Made by a program: the position numbers and the translations under genes
Notes under the pieces: generated by a model
Told to the model about the DNA's origin: nothing
The model's input: the letters and a program-made list of their open reading frames with translations, nothing else
Database searches by the model: none
Assembly: GCF_017948455.1 (NCBI RefSeq)
Contig: NZ_JAFFSU010000004.1
Coordinates: 248,001-312,000 of the forward strand
Reading direction: 5' to 3'
From: Streptomyces sp. GESEQ-4
GTDB taxonomy: Bacteria; Actinomycetota; Actinomycetes; Streptomycetales; Streptomycetaceae
Length of the DNA stretch: 64,000 bases
Part shown: one piece after another, positions 40,057-49,065 of the stretch
How the letters are laid out: every line of letters starts with the position of its first letter
Numbering within the stretch: the stretch's first letter is position 1

Positions 40057-40665
40057 ATGGCTGGACCCCAGCGCCGCGGTGGCGGTGCCGGTGGCGGCGA
40101 GCGGCGGGACCGGAAGGGCCGTGACGGCGGCGCAGCTGCCGCCGAGAAGACCGCGTACGTTGAGCGCGTCGTCGCGATCAACCGCGTCGCCAAGGTTGTG
40201 AAGGGTGGTCGTCGCTTCAGCTTCACTGCGCTCGTCGTAGTGGGCGACGGTGACGGCACCGTGGGTGTCGGTTACGGCAAGGCCAAGGAGGTGCCGGCCG
40301 CCATCGCCAAGGGTGTTGAGGAGGCCAAGAAGCACTTCTTCAAGGTCCCCCGTATCCAGGGCACCATCCCGCACCCGATCACGGGTGAGAAGGCTGCCGG
40401 CGTCGTTCTCCTCAAGCCGGCTTCGCCGGGTACCGGTGTTATCGCCGGTGGCCCCGTGCGTGCCGTGCTCGAGTGCGCCGGTATCCACGACGTGCTGTCG
40501 AAGTCGCTCGGCTCGTCGAACGCGATCAACATCGTGCACGCGACCGTGGAGGCCCTGAAGGGTCTGCAGCGTCCCGAGGAGATCGCGGCCCGCCGTGGTC
40601 TGCCGCTCGAGGACGTCGCTCCCGCGGCTCTGCTGCGTGCGCGTGCCGGGGCTGGTGCTGCGTAA
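40057..40665 (+). CDS. rpsE: 30S ribosomal protein S5
   Basis: 202-residue S5, involved in decoding fidelity and mRNA unwinding. Residues 1-28 are a Gly/Arg-rich extension ([19 protein letters not shown]). The double-stranded RNA-binding domain [53 protein letters not shown] follows, then [39 protein letters not shown]. Spectinomycin-loop residues (VVKGGRR) are wild-type-like. Its TAA overlaps the rpmD ATG. Confidence 0.98.
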   Translation: MAGPQRRGGGAGGGERRDRKGRDGGAAAAEKTAYVERVVAINRVAKVVKGGRRFSFTALVVVGDGDGTVGVGYGKAKEVPAAIAKGVEEAKKHFFKVPRIQGTIPHPITGEKAAGVVLLKPASPGTGVIAGGPVRAVLECAGIHDVLSKSLGSSNAINIVHATVEALKGLQRPEEIAARRGLPLEDVAPAALLRARAGAGAA

Positions 40666-40847
40666 TGGCTCAGCTCAAGATCACGCAGACGAAGTCGTAC
40701 ATCGGCAGCAAGCAGAACCACCGTGACACCCTGCGCTCCCTTGGTCTCAAGGGCATCAACACGCAGGTCGTCAAGGAGGATCGTCCCGAGTTCCGCGGCA
40801 TGGTGCACACCGTCCGCCACCTCGTGACGGTCGAGGAGGTCGACTGA
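40665..40847 (+). CDS. rpmD: 50S ribosomal protein L30
   Basis: 60-residue L30: [58 protein letters not shown] is the complete family. ATG overlaps the rpsE stop (TAATG); rplO begins two bases after its end. Confidence 0.97.
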   Translation: MAQLKITQTKSYIGSKQNHRDTLRSLGLKGINTQVVKEDRPEFRGMVHTVRHLVTVEEVD

Positions 40848-40849
40848 TC

Positions 40850-41305
40850 ATGGCGGAGCAGAACCCGCTCAAGATCCACAACCTCCGTCCCGCCCCGGGC
40901 GCCAAGACCGCCAAGACCCGTGTGGGTCGTGGTGAGGCGTCGAAGGGTAAGACGGCCGGTCGTGGTACCAAGGGCACCAAGGCCCGCTACCAGGTTCCGG
41001 AGCGCTTCGAGGGTGGCCAGATGCCCCTCCACATGCGTCTCCCGAAGCTGAAGGGCTTCAAGAACCCGTTCAAGACCGAGTACCAGGTCGTGAACCTCGA
41101 CAAGCTGGCCGCGCTCTACCCCGAGGGTGGCGAGGTCACCGTCGAGGGTCTGGTGGCCAAGGGCGCTGTTCGCAAGAACAGCCTCGTCAAGGTGCTCGGC
41201 CAGGGCGAGATCTCCGTGGCGCTGCAGGTGACGGTCGACGCCGTCTCCGGCTCCGCCAAGGAGAAGATCACCGCCGCCGGCGGCACCGTCACCGAGCTCG
41301 TCTGA
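40850..41305 (+). CDS. rplO: 50S ribosomal protein L15
   Basis: 151-residue L15, a late-assembly protein of the large subunit. The glycine-rich extended N-terminus [41 protein letters not shown] threads r[32 protein letters not shown] and the C-terminal globular part follow. A terminator-like hairpin separates it from secY. Confidence 0.98.
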   Translation: MAEQNPLKIHNLRPAPGAKTAKTRVGRGEASKGKTAGRGTKGTKARYQVPERFEGGQMPLHMRLPKLKGFKNPFKTEYQVVNLDKLAALYPEGGEVTVEGLVAKGAVRKNSLVKVLGQGEISVALQVTVDAVSGSAKEKITAAGGTVTELV

Positions 41306-41340
41306 ACACCTCAGGCGCCTCGATGACTTGAGCGATCCCG

Positions 41341-41373
41341 ACCGGGGATACCCACAAATGGGGTATCCCCGGT
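41341..41373 (+). terminator. Hairpin between rplO and secY
   Basis: Perfect 13-bp stem ACCGGGGATACCC / GGGTATCCCCGGT with a 7-nt loop; no clear T-tract. Confidence 0.7.
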
Positions 41374-41547
41374 TGGTCGTTCCAAGGGTGGCAGTCCCGC
41401 GGGTAAGGTGGCCTGCACTGCCAACTTTTACTGAGTGCTTCACGTGGGGCACTCAGAGCGGCAGTTGACCGTTACGTAAGTCGTTATCCATCGGAATCTC
41501 ACAACCGTCACCCTTGACGCAGAAGCGCGGGGGTCGCAGGAGGCACC
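41374..41547 (+). promoter_or_regulatory. secY upstream/leader region
   Basis: Contains the hairpin GAGTGC / GCACTC (about 41434-41457) and two TTGAC-like hexamers (41465-41470, 41515-41519), none with a well-spaced -10. A secY-adk promoter is likely here but I cannot fix it. Confidence 0.35.
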
Positions 41548-42861
41548 GTGCTCACCGCGTTCGCCCGGGCGTTCAAGACGCCCGACCTGCGCAAGAAGCT
41601 GCTCTTCACGCTCGGCATCATCGTGATCTACCGGATCGGTACGCATATCCCGATCCCCGGTGTCGACTATCAGAACGTCCAGACCTGTATCGACGTGGCC
41701 AAGGGCAACCAGGGCCTGTTCGGTCTGGTCAACATGTTCAGCGGCGGCGCGTTGCTGCAGATCACGATCTTCGCGCTCGGCATCATGCCGTACATCACGG
41801 CGAGCATCATCCTGCAGCTGCTGACGGTGGTGATCCCACGGCTCGAGGCCCTGAAGAAGGAGGGCTCGGCCGGTACAGCGAAGATCACGCAGTACACCCG
41901 GTATCTGACGGTCGCGCTCGCCGTCCTCCAGGGCACCGGTCTGGTCGCCACCGCCCGCAGCGGCGCGCTCTTCCAGGGCTGCCCCGTGGCCTCTGAGATC
42001 GTCCCGGACCAGTCGATCTTCGTGACCATCACCATGGTCATCACCATGACCGCCGGTACGGCCGTCGTGATGTGGCTCGGTGAGCTCGTCACCGACCGCG
42101 GCATCGGCAACGGCATGTCGATCCTGATGTTCATCTCGATCGCCGCGACCTTCCCGTCCGCGCTGTGGGCCATCAAGACGCAGGGCTCCCTGGCCGGCGG
42201 CTGGATCGAGTTCGGCACCGTCGTCCTCGTCGGCCTGTTCATGGTCGGCCTGGTGGTCTTCGTCGAGCAGGCGCAGCGCCGCATCCCCGTGCAGTACGCG
42301 AAGCGGATGATCGGCCGCCGGTCCTACGGCGGTACATCCACGTACATCCCGCTGAAGGTGAACCAGGCGGGTGTGATTCCCGTCATCTTCGCCTCGTCGC
42401 TGCTCTACATCCCGGCATTGATCGCGCAGTTCTCGAGCGGGAACTCCAGCTGGAAAACGTGGATCGAGTCACACCTGGTGAAGGGTGACCATCCGATTTA
42501 CATCACTCTGTACTTCTTGCTCATCGTGTTCTTCGCGTTCTTCTACGTGGCTATCTCCTTCAACCCCGAAGAAGTAGCCGACAACATGAAGAAGTATGGT
42601 GGCTTCATCCCGGGCATCCGGGCTGGCCGGCCGACCGCTGAGTACCTGTCGTACGTGCTCAACCGGATCACCTGGCCGGGTTCGCTGTACCTGGGTCTGA
42701 TCGCTCTCGTCCCGACAATGGCGTTGGCTGGTTTCGGGGCAAACCAGAACTTCCCGTTCGGCGGCACCAGCATCCTGATCATCGTGGGTGTCGGTCTCGA
42801 GACGGTGAAGCAGATCGAGAGCCAGCTCCAGCAGCGCAATTACGAAGGGTTCCTCCGCTGA
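41548..42861 (+). CDS. secY: Preprotein translocase subunit SecY
   Basis: 437-residue central channel of the Sec translocon with ten transmembrane spans. Opens LTAFARAFKTPDLRKKLLFTLGIIVIYRIGTHIPIPGVD; the plug and lateral-gate regions and the cytosolic loop RRIPVQYAKRMIGRRSYGGTSTYIPLKVNQAGVIPVIFASSLL (between spans 6 and 7) are conserved. GTG start after GCAGGAGGCACC. Its TGA overlaps the adk ATG (TGATG), so SecY and Adk are translationally coupled. Confidence 0.98.
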   Translation: MLTAFARAFKTPDLRKKLLFTLGIIVIYRIGTHIPIPGVDYQNVQTCIDVAKGNQGLFGLVNMFSGGALLQITIFALGIMPYITASIILQLLTVVIPRLEALKKEGSAGTAKITQYTRYLTVALAVLQGTGLVATARSGALFQGCPVASEIVPDQSIFVTITMVITMTAGTAVVMWLGELVTDRGIGNGMSILMFISIAATFPSALWAIKTQGSLAGGWIEFGTVVLVGLFMVGLVVFVEQAQRRIPVQYAKRMIGRRSYGGTSTYIPLKVNQAGVIPVIFASSLLYIPALIAQFSSGNSSWKTWIESHLVKGDHPIYITLYFLLIVFFAFFYVAISFNPEEVADNMKKYGGFIPGIRAGRPTAEYLSYVLNRITWPGSLYLGLIALVPTMALAGFGANQNFPFGGTSILIIVGVGLETVKQIESQLQQRNYEGFLR

Positions 42862-43523
42862 TGCGAATCGTCCTCGTCGGGCCGCCGGGCGCCGGTAAGG
42901 GTACGCAGGCCACGCGCCTTGCCGAGAAGCTGCGCATCCCGCACATCTCCACGGGCGATCTGTTCCGCGCGAACATCAGCCAGCAGACGGAACTCGGCAA
43001 ACTCGCGAAGTCCTACATGGACGCCGGCAACCTGGTCCCCGACGAGGTCACCATCGCGATGGCCAAGGACCGCATGGAGCAGCCCGACGCGGAGAACGGC
43101 TTTCTGCTCGACGGCTTCCCGCGCAATGTCTCGCAGGCCGAGGCGCTGGACGAGGTGCTGGAGACCGAGGACGTCACGCTGGACGCGGTGCTGGATCTCG
43201 AGGCACCCGAGGAAGAGGTCGTCAAGCGGATCGCCGGCCGGCGGATCTGCCGCAGGGACTCCGCGCACGTCTTCCATGTGACGTACAGCGCGCCGAAGAA
43301 AGAGGGCGTCTGCGACGTCTGCGGCGGTGAGCTGTACCAGCGGGACGACGACTCCGAGGAGACCGTCCGCAAGCGGCTCGAGGTCTACCACACGCAGACC
43401 GAACCGATCATCGACTACTACAAGACGCAGGGCCTGGTCGTCACGATCAACGCGATGGGTCCCGTGGACGAGGTCACCGGTCGTGCGCTGGAGGCGCTGA
43501 AGCGCGAGGGCGACGAGAAGTAG
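42861..43523 (+). CDS. adk: Adenylate kinase
   Basis: 220-residue long-form adenylate kinase, converting ATP plus AMP to two ADP. P-loop GPPGAGKGTQ at residues 7-16, AMP-binding STGDLFR and DGFPRN, and a LID (about 128-165) with zinc-type cysteines GVCDVCGGELYQRDDD; the first half of the LID has only one Cys (ICRRDSAHVF), so a full four-Cys zinc site is not present. ATG overlaps the secY stop. Followed by a strong hairpin, map being next. Confidence 0.98.
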   Translation: MRIVLVGPPGAGKGTQATRLAEKLRIPHISTGDLFRANISQQTELGKLAKSYMDAGNLVPDEVTIAMAKDRMEQPDAENGFLLDGFPRNVSQAEALDEVLETEDVTLDAVLDLEAPEEEVVKRIAGRRICRRDSAHVFHVTYSAPKKEGVCDVCGGELYQRDDDSEETVRKRLEVYHTQTEPIIDYYKTQGLVVTINAMGPVDEVTGRALEALKREGDEK

Positions 43524-43540
43524 TCGTTCGTACGTTGTCG

Positions 43541-43574
43541 TAGCCGCGGTTCCCCGTCGGGGGACCGCGGCTAC
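43541..43574 (+). terminator. Terminator hairpin after adk
   Basis: Outer 10-bp stem GTAGCCGCGG / CCGCGGCTAC extended inward by further pairs to a GTC loop; no T-tract. Confidence 0.75.
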
Positions 43575-43657
43575 TGCGTGAGAGCGGACGCATGCCGCGC
43601 ACGTATGGTTGTGGAAGCAGCCCCATTCCTCCCCGTTGCAGAAAGGCCACCGCCGCC

Positions 43658-44494
43658 ATGGTGCAGATCAAGTCCCCTGAGCAGATCGCCAAGATGCGTG
43701 AGGCAGGGCTGGTCGTTGCCGCCATTCACGCGGCGACGCGGGAGGCGGCCGTGCCGGGTGCCTCCACCAAGGACCTGGACGAGGTCGCGCGGAAGGTGCT
43801 CGCGGAGCACGGGGCGAAGTCGAACTTCCTCGGGTACGGCGGCTTCCCGGCCACCATCTGCACCTCCGTGAACGAGGTCGTGGTCCATGGCATCCCGTCC
43901 GACGAGGTCGTCCTCAAGGACGGCGACATCATCTCCGTCGACGCCGGCGCGATCATCGACGGCTGGCACGGCGACGCGGCCTACACCGCCTTCGTGGGCT
44001 CCGGTCACGCGCCGGAGCTGATCGAGCTCTCCCGGGTGACGGAGGAGTCGATGTGGGCGGGCATCGCGGCGATGAAGCAGGGGCATCGCCTCGTCGACGT
44101 CTCCCGTGCCATCGAGACGTACATCCGCCGCCAGCCGAAGCCGGGGGGCGGGCGCTACGGGATCATCGAGGACTACGGCGGCCATGGCATCGGCACGGAG
44201 ATGCACATGGATCCGCATCTGCTGAACTATGTCGAGAAGCGGCGCGGCAAGGGGCCGAAGCTGGTGCCCGGGTTCTGCCTGGCGATCGAGCCGATGGTGT
44301 CGCTGGGGACGCCGAAGACCGAGGTCCTCGCGGATGACTGGACGGTCGTCACGACGGACGGTACGTGGTCGTCGCACTGGGAGCATTCGGTTGCGTTGAC
44401 CGAGCAGGGGCCGCTGGTGCTTACGTCTCCCGACGGGGGTAGGGCGAAGTTGGCGGAGTACGGGGTCGTTGCGGCTCCGGATCCGTTGGCTTGA
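43658..44494 (+). CDS. map: Methionine aminopeptidase, type I
   Basis: 278-residue metalloprotease that removes the initiator methionine from nascent proteins. The dinuclear metal site is visible: DAGAIIDGWHGDAAYT supplies two aspartates, GHGIGTEMH a histidine, AIEPMV and WEHSVALTE the two glutamates. No zinc-finger extension, so it is the short soluble form. The ATG of MVQIKSPEQIAKMREAG is used; frame-open sequence upstream does not match the family. It is followed by a copy of a Streptomyces-style dispersed repeat. Confidence 0.97.
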   Translation: MVQIKSPEQIAKMREAGLVVAAIHAATREAAVPGASTKDLDEVARKVLAEHGAKSNFLGYGGFPATICTSVNEVVVHGIPSDEVVLKDGDIISVDAGAIIDGWHGDAAYTAFVGSGHAPELIELSRVTEESMWAGIAAMKQGHRLVDVSRAIETYIRRQPKPGGGRYGIIEDYGGHGIGTEMHMDPHLLNYVEKRRGKGPKLVPGFCLAIEPMVSLGTPKTEVLADDWTVVTTDGTWSSHWEHSVALTEQGPLVLTSPDGGRAKLAEYGVVAAPDPLA

Positions 44495-44530
44495 GTGCCC
44501 TACGGGTGGGGTGGTTCTGGTCTCGTCGGC

Positions 44531-44587
44531 GGCTGCGGGCTTGTGGGGGCTTGTCGCGCAGTTCCCCGCGCCCCTCCGGGGCGCTTA
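44531..44587 (+). repeat. Dispersed palindromic repeat, copy A (after map)
   Basis: GGCTGCGGG, 8 variable bases, then a 28-nt conserved block containing TCGCGCAGTTCCCCGCGCCC (44548-44575), ending in the hairpin GCGCCCC-TCC-GGGGCGC. Copy B lies after rplQ at 48064-48115. This family is, to my knowledge, widespread in Streptomyces intergenic regions. Confidence 0.85.
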
Positions 44588-44642
44588 ATGATCTGCCGGT
44601 TGGGGCAGGCTCCCTGGATTCGTCTTTCCGGGTGCGCTGACG

Positions 44643-44648
44643 TAGACT
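44643..44648 (+). promoter_or_regulatory. Candidate -10 of infA
   Basis: TAGACT about 80 nt before infA; TCGTCT (44620-44625), 17 bp upstream, is a weak -35. Confidence 0.4.
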
Positions 44649-44729
44649 GACTCGTCGGCTCTTGTGTACCCGCATGTCTGCATGCGCTCGCACAGGGTCG
44701 ATCAAGGTAGTCGATTCGAAGGGCGAAGC

Positions 44730-44951
44730 GTGGCCAAGAAGCAAGGTGCCATCGAGATCGAGGGCACTGTCGTCGAGTCTCTTCCGAACGCCATGTTCAA
44801 GGTCGAGCTCCAGAACGGCCACCAGGTCCTGGCACATATCAGCGGCAAGATGCGAATGCACTACATCCGTATCCTCCCTGACGACCGGGTCGTGGTGGAG
44901 TTGTCTCCGTACGACCTGACGCGTGGCCGGATCGTCTACCGGTACAAGTAG
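44730..44951 (+). CDS. infA: Translation initiation factor IF-1
   Basis: 73-residue OB-fold factor that blocks the A site during 30S initiation. [73 protein letters not shown] is typical, including the KMRMHYIRI rRNA-contact segment. GTG start with AAGGGCGAAGC upstream. rpmJ lies 58 bp downstream. Confidence 0.98.
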   Translation: MAKKQGAIEIEGTVVESLPNAMFKVELQNGHQVLAHISGKMRMHYIRILPDDRVVVELSPYDLTRGRIVYRYK

Positions 44952-45009
44952 ATCTTGCCTGTGCCCCGGCTCGCCGGGGTGGTGGCACTGACCCGGAGAA
45001 CCTCACCTA

Positions 45010-45123
45010 ATGAAGGTCAAGCCGAGCGTCAAGAAGATCTGCGACAAGTGCAGGGTGATCCGCCGTCACGGTCGGGTCATGGTCATCTGCGAGAACCCGC
45101 GCCACAAGCAGCGCCAGGGCTGA
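45010..45123 (+). CDS. rpmJ: 50S ribosomal protein L36, zinc type
   Basis: 37-residue L36, too short to show in most frame listings: it opens [20 protein letters not shown] and ends NPRHKQRQG. Zinc ligands are CDKC, the later Cys of VICEN and the His of NPRHK, so it is the C+ isoform. ATG; the ribosome-binding site is weak (GGAGAACCTCACCTA). Located between infA and rpsM as in most bacteria. Confidence 0.96.
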   Translation: MKVKPSVKKICDKCRVIRRHGRVMVICENPRHKQRQG

Positions 45124-45213
45124 CGCACGACCGACTCTCTGCATCCGCAGAACTTCGCGCGACGCAAGCAGTACATGTTCATACGCGGAATCCAGGGCTG
45201 AGACTCATCAGAC

Positions 45214-45294
45214 CTGACACCCCCGGTCGGAGGCTGGGGACCCAGTTCGTACCTCGTACGGCGGCTGGGAGGCGGTTCCGTGTCAGACCTCCGA
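45214..45294 (+). promoter_or_regulatory. Structured rpsM leader with nested and competing stems
   Basis: Outer stem CTGACAC (45214-45220) / GTGTCAG (45280-45286) encloses CCCAG / CTGGG and CGTAC / GTACG. TCGGAGG (45227-45233) can instead pair with CCTCCGA just 3' of the outer stem, so the folds compete. The 5' part (GACAC...GGTCGGAGG) resembles the rpsJ leader element. Candidate autoregulatory leader of the alpha cluster. Confidence 0.5.
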
Positions 45295-45314
45295 ACGACA
45301 ACTGGAGCCATTGA

Positions 45315-45695
45315 ATGGCACGCGTTTCCGGTGTCGACATCCCGCGCGAAAAGCGTGTGGAAGTCGCCCTGACCTACGTGTTCGGCATCGGCCGGACCCT
45401 TTCGCAGCTGACGCTGGCGGAGACGGGCATCGACCCGAACACCCGTGTTCGCGACCTCTCCGAGGAGCAGCTCGTCGCGATCCGCGAGTACGTGGACAAC
45501 AACATCAAGACCGAGGGTGACCTCCGTCGTGAGATCCAGGCCGACATTCGCCGCAAGGTGGAGATCGGCTGCTACCAGGGTCTCCGTCACCGTCGTGGCC
45601 TGCCCGTCCGCGGTCAGCGCACCAGCACGAACGCTCGTACCCGCAAGGGCCCGCGTCGCGCCATCGCCGGTAAGAAGAAGCCGGGCAAGAAGTAG
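45315..45695 (+). CDS. rpsM: 30S ribosomal protein S13
   Basis: 126-residue S13, head protein forming intersubunit bridges with L5. [52 protein letters not shown] opens it; the basic tail [36 protein letters not shown] contacts P-site tRNA. ACTGGAGCCATTGA precedes the ATG. First gene of the alpha cluster, behind a 190-nt structured leader. Confidence 0.98.
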   Translation: MARVSGVDIPREKRVEVALTYVFGIGRTLSQLTLAETGIDPNTRVRDLSEEQLVAIREYVDNNIKTEGDLRREIQADIRRKVEIGCYQGLRHRRGLPVRGQRTSTNARTRKGPRRAIAGKKKPGKK

Positions 45696-45764
45696 TCCGC
45701 AGCGGACAACGCTTCATCAGCGGTCTTCGCTGTAGGACCGACCACCTCCCCGTAGGAGTTATAG

Positions 45765-46169
45765 ATGCCCCCCAAGGGTCGTCAGGGCGCTGCCAAGAAG
45801 GTGCGCCGCAAGGAAAAGAAGAACGTCGCTCACGGTCACGCGCACATCAAGAGCACGTTCAACAACACGATCGTCTCCATCACGGACCCGTCCGGCAACG
45901 TGATCTCCTGGGCCTCCGCCGGCCACGTCGGCTTCAAGGGCTCCCGGAAGTCCACGCCGTTCGCCGCGCAGATGGCCGCCGAGTCGGCTGCCCGCCGCGC
46001 CCAGGAGCACGGCATGCGCAAGGTCGACGTGTTCGTCAAGGGCCCGGGTTCCGGTCGTGAGACCGCCATCCGTTCGCTTCAGGCGACCGGTCTCGAGGTC
46101 GGCTCCATCCAGGACGTCACCCCGACCCCGCACAACGGCTGCCGTCCGCCGAAGCGCCGTCGCGTCTGA
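45765..46169 (+). CDS. rpsK: 30S ribosomal protein S11
   Basis: 134-residue S11 of the 30S platform. [61 protein letters not shown] is the core; the C-terminus [18 protein letters not shown] is invariant. TAGGAGTTATAG precedes the ATG. The last 36 bp, including the stop, are repeated exactly about 65 bp downstream. In many bacteria rpsD follows here; it is absent from this window. Confidence 0.98.
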   Translation: MPPKGRQGAAKKVRRKEKKNVAHGHAHIKSTFNNTIVSITDPSGNVISWASAGHVGFKGSRKSTPFAAQMAAESAARRAQEHGMRKVDVFVKGPGSGRETAIRSLQATGLEVGSIQDVTPTPHNGCRPPKRRRV

Positions 46170-46271
46170 CGCACCGGCTCACGGTGGCTCGGCTTCCGGC
46201 TGGGGGTGTGGGGGTTATCCCCCACATGTCGCAGTACGGCTGCCGTCCGCCGAAGCGCCGTCGCGTCTGAC
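46135..46271 (+). repeat. Exact 36-bp duplication of the rpsK 3' end
   Basis: Copy 1 (46135-46170) encodes the last residues [11 protein letters not shown] plus stop of S11; copy 2 (46236-46271) is identical, including the TGA and the following C, and is not part of any gene. A hairpin TGTGGGGG / CCCCCACA lies between the copies. ACGGCTGC occurs a third time at 46279-46286. Confidence 0.95.
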
Positions 46272-46301
46272 CTGACGTACGGCTGCTTGGTTTGAGGTTT
46301 G

Positions 46302-46335
46302 CGGGCGGTATGGCTCTTCGGAGTCGTATCGCCCG
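46302..46335 (+). terminator. Hairpin with TTCG loop before rpoA
   Basis: 15-bp stem (three G-T pairs) CGGGCGGTATGGCTC / GAGTCGTATCGCCCG closed by C(TTCG)G; followed by TACCCTTGT. It could terminate rpsM-rpsK transcripts or attenuate rpoA. Confidence 0.7.
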
Positions 46336-46394
46336 TACCCTTGTAACAAATCAGGGCGTCAAATAGCGGGCGCCCCTGACAGAAGGAACGCAAC

Positions 46395-47417
46395 ATGCTG
46401 ATCGCTCAGCGTCCCTCGTTGACCGAAGAGGTCGTCGACGAATTCCGCTCCCGGTTCGTGATCGAGCCGCTGGAGCCGGGCTTCGGCTACACCCTCGGCA
46501 ACTCCCTGCGTCGGACTCTCCTGTCGTCGATCCCCGGAGCCGCTGTCACCAGCATCCGTATCGACGGTGTCCTGCACGAGTTCACCACCGTGCCGGGCGT
46601 CAAGGAGGACGTCACCGACCTGATCCTCAACATCAAGCAGCTGGTCGTGAGCAGTGAGCACGACGAGCCGGTCGTGATGTACCTGCGCAAGCAGGGTCCG
46701 GGTCTGGTCACCGCCGCCGACATCGCGCCGCCGGCCGGTGTCGAGGTGCACAACCCCGATCTCGTCCTCGCCACGCTCAACGGCAAGGGCAAGCTGGAGA
46801 TGGAGCTCACGGTCGAGCGTGGCCGTGGTTATGTCTCCGCCGTGCAGAACAAGCAGGTCGGTCAGGAGATCGGGCGTATTCCGGTCGACTCGATCTACTC
46901 GCCGGTGCTGAAGGTCACGTACAAGGTCGAGGCCACGCGTGTCGAGCAGCGCACCGACTTCGACAAGCTGATCGTCGACGTCGAGACCAAGCAGGCCATG
47001 CGTCCGCGTGACGCCATGGCTTCCGCCGGTAAGACGCTGGTCGAGCTGTTCGGGCTTGCCCGTGAGCTCAACATCGACGCCGAGGGCATCGACATGGGTC
47101 CGTCGCCGACGGATGCTGCGCTCGCGGCTGACCTGGCGCTGCCGATCGAGGAGCTTGAGCTCACCGTTCGGTCGTACAACTGCCTCAAGCGTGAGGGCAT
47201 CCACTCCGTGGGTGAGCTGGTCGCGCGCTCCGAGGCCGACCTCCTCGACATTCGTAACTTCGGTGCGAAGTCCATCGACGAGGTCAAGGCGAAGCTGCAC
47301 GGCATGGGTCTGGCCCTCAAGGACAGCCCGCCCGGATTCGACCCCACTGCTGCGGCGGACGCGTTCGGCGCGGACGACGACGCGGATGCGGGCTTTGTGG
47401 AGACCGAGCAGTACTGA
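46395..47417 (+). CDS. rpoA: DNA-directed RNA polymerase alpha subunit
   Basis: 340-residue alpha subunit. The N-terminal dimerisation domain (residues about 1-230) begins [59 protein letters not shown], the RNA polymerase assembly platform. The C-terminal domain (about 250-315, [51 protein letters not shown]) binds UP elements and activators, and is followed by an acidic tail. GAAGGAACGCAAC precedes the ATG. It stands in the alpha cluster without rpsD; rplQ follows. Confidence 0.98.
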   Translation: MLIAQRPSLTEEVVDEFRSRFVIEPLEPGFGYTLGNSLRRTLLSSIPGAAVTSIRIDGVLHEFTTVPGVKEDVTDLILNIKQLVVSSEHDEPVVMYLRKQGPGLVTAADIAPPAGVEVHNPDLVLATLNGKGKLEMELTVERGRGYVSAVQNKQVGQEIGRIPVDSIYSPVLKVTYKVEATRVEQRTDFDKLIVDVETKQAMRPRDAMASAGKTLVELFGLARELNIDAEGIDMGPSPTDAALAADLALPIEELELTVRSYNCLKREGIHSVGELVARSEADLLDIRNFGAKSIDEVKAKLHGMGLALKDSPPGFDPTAAADAFGADDDADAGFVETEQY

Positions 47418-47430
47418 TCGGTTCCACTTC

Positions 47431-47459
47431 CGGGGTTCGCGTCAGCGGACCCCGGATCT
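47431..47459 (+). promoter_or_regulatory. Hairpin between rpoA and rplQ
   Basis: TCCGGGGT / ACCCCGGA with a 13-nt loop in the 117-bp gap; may tune the rpoA:rplQ transcript ratio. Confidence 0.5.
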
Positions 47460-47534
47460 CCGACAGACGACCGTCTGCTCGGATACTGACCCCGGTACCT
47501 GATACGGCCGGGGCAGACACCTAGGAGAAACATC

Positions 47535-48035
47535 ATGCCGAAGCCCGCCAAGGGTGCCCGTCTGGGCGGCAGTGCCGCGCACGAGAAGCTGCTCCTCGCG
47601 AACCTCGCGAAGGCGCTTTTCGAGCACGGCCGTATCACCACCACCGAGGCGAAGGCCCGTCGGCTGCGGCCGTACGCCGAGCGTCTGGTCACCAAGGCGA
47701 AGAAGGGCGACCTTCACAACCGCCGTCAGGTGCTCCAGGTCATCACGGACAAGAGCATCGTGCACACGCTCTTCACCGAGATCGGTCCGCGGTACGAGAA
47801 CCGTCCGGGTGGTTACACCCGTATCACCAAGATCGGTAACCGTCGGGGCGACAACGCGCCGATGGCTGTCATCGAGCTGGTCGAAGCGCTCACTGTTGCA
47901 CAGGCTGCGACGGGTGAGGCCGAGGCGGCGACGAAGCGTGCTGCTAAGGACGCCGAGGGTGCTGAGGTTGCTGAGGCCAAGGTCGATGTGACCAAGGCCG
48001 ATGAGGCTCCTGCCGAGGAGTCGAAGGACGCGTAA
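47535..48035 (+). CDS. rplQ: 50S ribosomal protein L17
   Basis: 166-residue L17. The core [59 protein letters not shown] and [24 protein letters not shown] is followed by about 45 extra residues rich in Ala and Glu ([31 protein letters not shown]), an actinobacterial tail absent in E. coli. CTAGGAGAAACATC precedes the ATG. Last gene of the alpha cluster, followed by a dispersed repeat. Confidence 0.97.
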   Translation: MPKPAKGARLGGSAAHEKLLLANLAKALFEHGRITTTEAKARRLRPYAERLVTKAKKGDLHNRRQVLQVITDKSIVHTLFTEIGPRYENRPGGYTRITKIGNRRGDNAPMAVIELVEALTVAQAATGEAEAATKRAAKDAEGAEVAEAKVDVTKADEAPAEESKDA

Positions 48036-48063
48036 GCGTTCTGCCGGGGGCTGTTCGGTTTGC

Positions 48064-48115
48064 GGCTGCGGGTTCGTCGTGGCTTGTCGCGCAGTTCCCC
48101 GCGCCCCTTCAGGGC
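48064..48115 (+). repeat. Dispersed palindromic repeat, copy B (after rplQ)
   Basis: Same layout as copy A: GGCTGCGGG, 8 bases, then the identical 28-nt block containing TCGCGCAGTTCCCCGCGCCC (48081-48108), with a shorter hairpin CGCCC / GGGCG. It lies 28 bp after the rplQ stop. Confidence 0.85.
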
Positions 48116-48177
48116 GTTGGCGGGTCCGTTCCTTTCCAGGAGCGGGCCCGCTTTTGTGTTTCTGAGAGGATCTGTGG

Positions 48178-49035
48178 GTGAGCGATGAAGCAGCGGCGGG
48201 TTACGTCCGTGTCCGCCTCGATCTGTCCTACGACGGGAGCGAGTTCTCCGGCTGGGCCAAGCAGGCCGGTGGGCGTAGGACTGTGCAGGGGGAGATCGAG
48301 GATGCTCTGCGGACTGTTACGCGGTCCCGGGAGACGTATGAGCTGACCGTGGCCGGGCGGACCGATGCCGGGGTGCATGCGCGGGGGCAGGTCGCGCATG
48401 TCGATCTGCCTCGGGAGGTGTGGGGGGAGCATCACGAGAAGTTGCTGAAGCGGCTTGCCGGGCGGTTGCCGAAGGATGTGCGGGTGTGGGCGCTGAGGGA
48501 GGCGCCGGAGGGGTTCAACGCGCGGTTCTCGGCTGTCTGGCGGCGGTATGCGTATCGCGTCACCGACAATCCGGGGGGCGTTGATCCGTTGCTGCGGAGT
48601 CATGTGCTGTGGCACGACTGGCCGCTCGACGTCGATGCCATGAACGAGGCGGCTCAAGGGCTGCTGGGGGAGCATGACTTCGCCGCCTACTGCAAGAAGC
48701 GGGAGGGGGCGACCACCATTCGTACGCTGCAGGAGCTGCGCCTGGTGCGGGGGGCGGACGGGATCGTCACGGCGACCGTGCGGGCCGATGCGTTCTGCCA
48801 CAACATGGTGCGGTCGTTGATCGGGGCGTTGTTGTTCGTGGGGGACGGGCATCGAGGGCCGGACTGGCCGGGGAAGGTGCTTGCCGCCGGTGTGCGTGAC
48901 TCGGCCGTGCATGTCGTACGGCCGCATGGGCTGACGTTGGAGGAAGTCGGTTACCCCGCCGACGAGTTGCTGGCCGCGCGGAACAAGGAGGCGCGGAACA
49001 GGCGGACGTTGCCGTCGGCGGGGTGTTGCGGGTAG
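48178..49035 (+). CDS. truA: tRNA pseudouridine(38-40) synthase TruA
   Basis: 285-residue enzyme that isomerises U38-U40 in the anticodon arm of many tRNAs. The catalytic aspartate lies in [18 protein letters not shown]. Other signatures: [18 protein letters not shown] at the start, [16 protein letters not shown] and [17 protein letters not shown] at the end of the fold. GTG start shortly after a small stem loop. The C-terminal 35 residues ([31 protein letters not shown]) are typical of streptomycete forms. Codon use is slightly less GC-biased than in the ribosomal genes. Confidence 0.96.
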   Translation: MSDEAAAGYVRVRLDLSYDGSEFSGWAKQAGGRRTVQGEIEDALRTVTRSRETYELTVAGRTDAGVHARGQVAHVDLPREVWGEHHEKLLKRLAGRLPKDVRVWALREAPEGFNARFSAVWRRYAYRVTDNPGGVDPLLRSHVLWHDWPLDVDAMNEAAQGLLGEHDFAAYCKKREGATTIRTLQELRLVRGADGIVTATVRADAFCHNMVRSLIGALLFVGDGHRGPDWPGKVLAAGVRDSAVHVVRPHGLTLEEVGYPADELLAARNKEARNRRTLPSAGCCG

Positions 49036-49065
49036 CGGGGGCGGCCGGCCGGGCCTCCTCCGGTA

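Noticed and set aside
46170..46394. Search for an rpsD remnant between rpsK and rpoA
   Set aside because: No S4-like sequence seen; only the duplicated rpsK tail and hairpins.
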